Shown here: positions 28,250 through 28,918 of the stretch, in pieces
Numbering within the stretch: the first letter of the stretch is position 1
Layout of the letters: each line of letters starts with the position of its first letter
The notes under the pieces: generated by a model
What the model saw: the letters and a program-made list of their open reading frames with translations, nothing else
What the model was told of the DNA's origin: nothing
The model's database searches: none
Translations under genes and position numbers: made by a program
Assembly (NCBI GenBank): GCA_043721435.1
Contig: JAYSQR010000032.1
Location: forward strand, 1-28,918
Reading direction: 5' to 3'
Source of the DNA: VFJL01 sp043721435
Lineage (GTDB): Bacteria; Pseudomonadota; Gammaproteobacteria; Burkholderiales; Nitrosomonadaceae
Length of the DNA: 28,918 bases

Positions 28250-28510
28250 TCATGCTACCAGCTTTTCATCAAGTCCAATGCTGATCCAATTTTTCGGAAA
28301 CCAGGGCGGCAATTTGCAGCCAAGTGTCGAGTGACGCCGTTTACGCTTGCAGAGCCACTTGATGCGGTCAAACAAATCAGCCATCGCCGCATTACACATG
28401 CCATGCACCTGTTCGAACTTTTTCAGTCTGCAGTCTATCGAACAAACCGCCCATTAGCTTTTTGTTTACGGCACAATGTGTTGGAAACATTAGCCTGCAC
28501 TGAAACTTTT
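28250..28510 (-). pseudogene. Remnant of an IS3-family transposase (C-terminal end)
   Basis: On the minus strand one frame reads ADLFDRIKWLCKRKRRHSTL, then GCKLPPWFPKNWI, to a TGA at 28252-28250, matching the end of IS3-type transposases (usual form FDYIExFYNxxRRHSTLGYxSPxxFE). The preceding conserved block, usually VMESFFSxLKTEKV, appears in a different frame as LMGGLFDRLQTEKV (near 28400-28455), so a frameshift lies between them. The catalytic Glu of that block is Gly. The fragment is truncated upstream and is clearly dead. Confidence 0.7.
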
Positions 28511-28681
28511 TCCAGTATGCTTTTGTGGCGCATCGAACAAGGCATGCCGTACTCAGCAAGCCGATGAGCTTCCGCCATTCGTTTCGGTGCTCATCCAGTT
28601 CTGGAACTCCTGCGAATTCAGCATTCGATTGGAACATAAAATGACTCTTTCAACTTGATTATCAATCACAAGGCTTAAACC

Positions 28682-28697
28682 ACCGGCTTTAGCCGGT
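28682..28697 (+). repeat. Subterminal hairpin at the IS200/IS605 left end
   Basis: A perfect 6-bp stem with a TTTA loop. In this family TnpA recognises such left-end hairpins as single-stranded DNA. Its position between the proposed left end and tnpA fits that role. Confidence 0.65.
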
Positions 28698-28740
28698 CAG
28701 CTTTAACTGCGACAATATGCTGCACGAAAGGAGGTGTGGC

Positions 28741-28918
28741 ATGGAATACAGATATGGAAGTCATACAGTTTTTCAAATTGAGTATCACTTTGTATGGGTA
28801 ACGAAGTACCGCTACCCGGTCCTGAGAGGAGAAATGGCGGAACCGAATTCGAGAGCTGGTGAGAGAGACCTGCGAAGCCTTTGAGATCAGGATAGTCAAG
28901 GGTGTGGTGAGCAAGGAT
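28741..28918 (+). pseudogene. tnpA: IS200/IS605-family transposase TnpA, frameshifted and partial
   Basis: ATG at 28741 follows a very strong ribosome binding site (AAAGGAGGT). The frame encodes MEYRYGSHTVFQIEYHF and VWVTKYRYPVLRG, the clear N-terminus of a Y1-type TnpA. After ...EMAE an extra C near 28841 shifts the frame to a stop at about 28880; reading on in the other frame restores RIRELVRETCEAFEIRI and VKGVVSKD, normal for the family. The His-hydrophobic-His motif and catalytic Tyr lie beyond the window. If the insertion is real the protein is truncated. Confidence 0.75.

Larger units (their letters stand above)
28660..28918 (+). mobile_element. Left part of an IS200/IS605-type insertion sequence, cut by the window edge
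   Basis: A hairpin typical of these elements (ACCGGC-TTTA-GCCGGT, 28682-28697) stands 43 bases before a tnpA-like reading frame. TTGAT at 28655-28659 just outside matches the kind of short target sequence after which IS200/IS605 elements insert, so the left boundary may be at 28660. The right end lies outside the window. Confidence 0.6.

Noticed and set aside
28244..28567. Plus-strand open frame of 107 codons at the right edge
   Set aside because: The minus strand over the same bases gives recognisable IS3 transposase sequence, so the plus frame is taken as antisense.

Overview
The window is a bacterial chromosome segment that reads like a betaproteobacterium, most likely Nitrosomonas or a close relative. 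This is inferred from protein style, the bioB-F-H-C-D order, the paired prpD/acnA genes and the IS content; no database search was possible. Both edges hold mobile-element sequence: at the left, the first codons of a leftward gene that looks like an IS3-type orfA; at the right, an IS3 transposase remnant followed by an IS200/IS605-type left end with a frameshifted tnpA.

Region 1 (1-8.1 kb, nearly all minus strand): an ArsC-family reductase overlapping a Kef-type cation/proton antiporter; a clearly dead phosphotransferase gene (in-frame stop, two frameshifts, catalytic Asp changed to Asn); aconitase acnA; and a PrpD-type 2-methylcitrate dehydratase. Region 2 (8.2-12.5 kb): a plus-strand GIY-YIG/DUF4357 gene whose stop codon runs into an attC-like imperfect palindrome, so it looks like a solitary integron gene cassette; then a lipoprotein, a short-chain dehydrogenase and an O-methyltransferase.

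Region 3 (12.5-18.9 kb, minus strand): a biotin operon bioB-bioF-bioH-bioC-bioD, with a good sigma70-like promoter candidate upstream, followed by an alpha/beta hydrolase and a lipoprotein zinc aminopeptidase whose start overlaps the hydrolase stop. Together the bio genes make the pimeloyl moiety on ACP (BioC/BioH) and build the rings (BioF, BioD, BioB); bioA is not in the window. Divergent from bioB lies a comF gene broken by a frameshift and probable internal deletion.

Region 4 (19.6-28.1 kb, minus strand): a seven-gene signalling cluster. In transcription order it has a REC-PAS response regulator, a small stand-alone domain protein, an HDOD protein, a GAF histidine kinase, a PAS histidine kinase, a REC-PAS-GGDEF protein and a REC-HD-GYP protein. 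The kinase cores are about 85% identical duplicates with different sensors. The REC domain of the diguanylate cyclase has lost its phosphoacceptor Asp (Asn), and the HD-GYP protein reads HRE where HHE is usual. The small protein resembles the C-terminal domain of the HD-GYP protein. I infer a c-di-GMP signalling module with no DNA-binding output, shaped by duplication and domain swapping. This cluster and the orphan cassette are the most interesting parts of the window.
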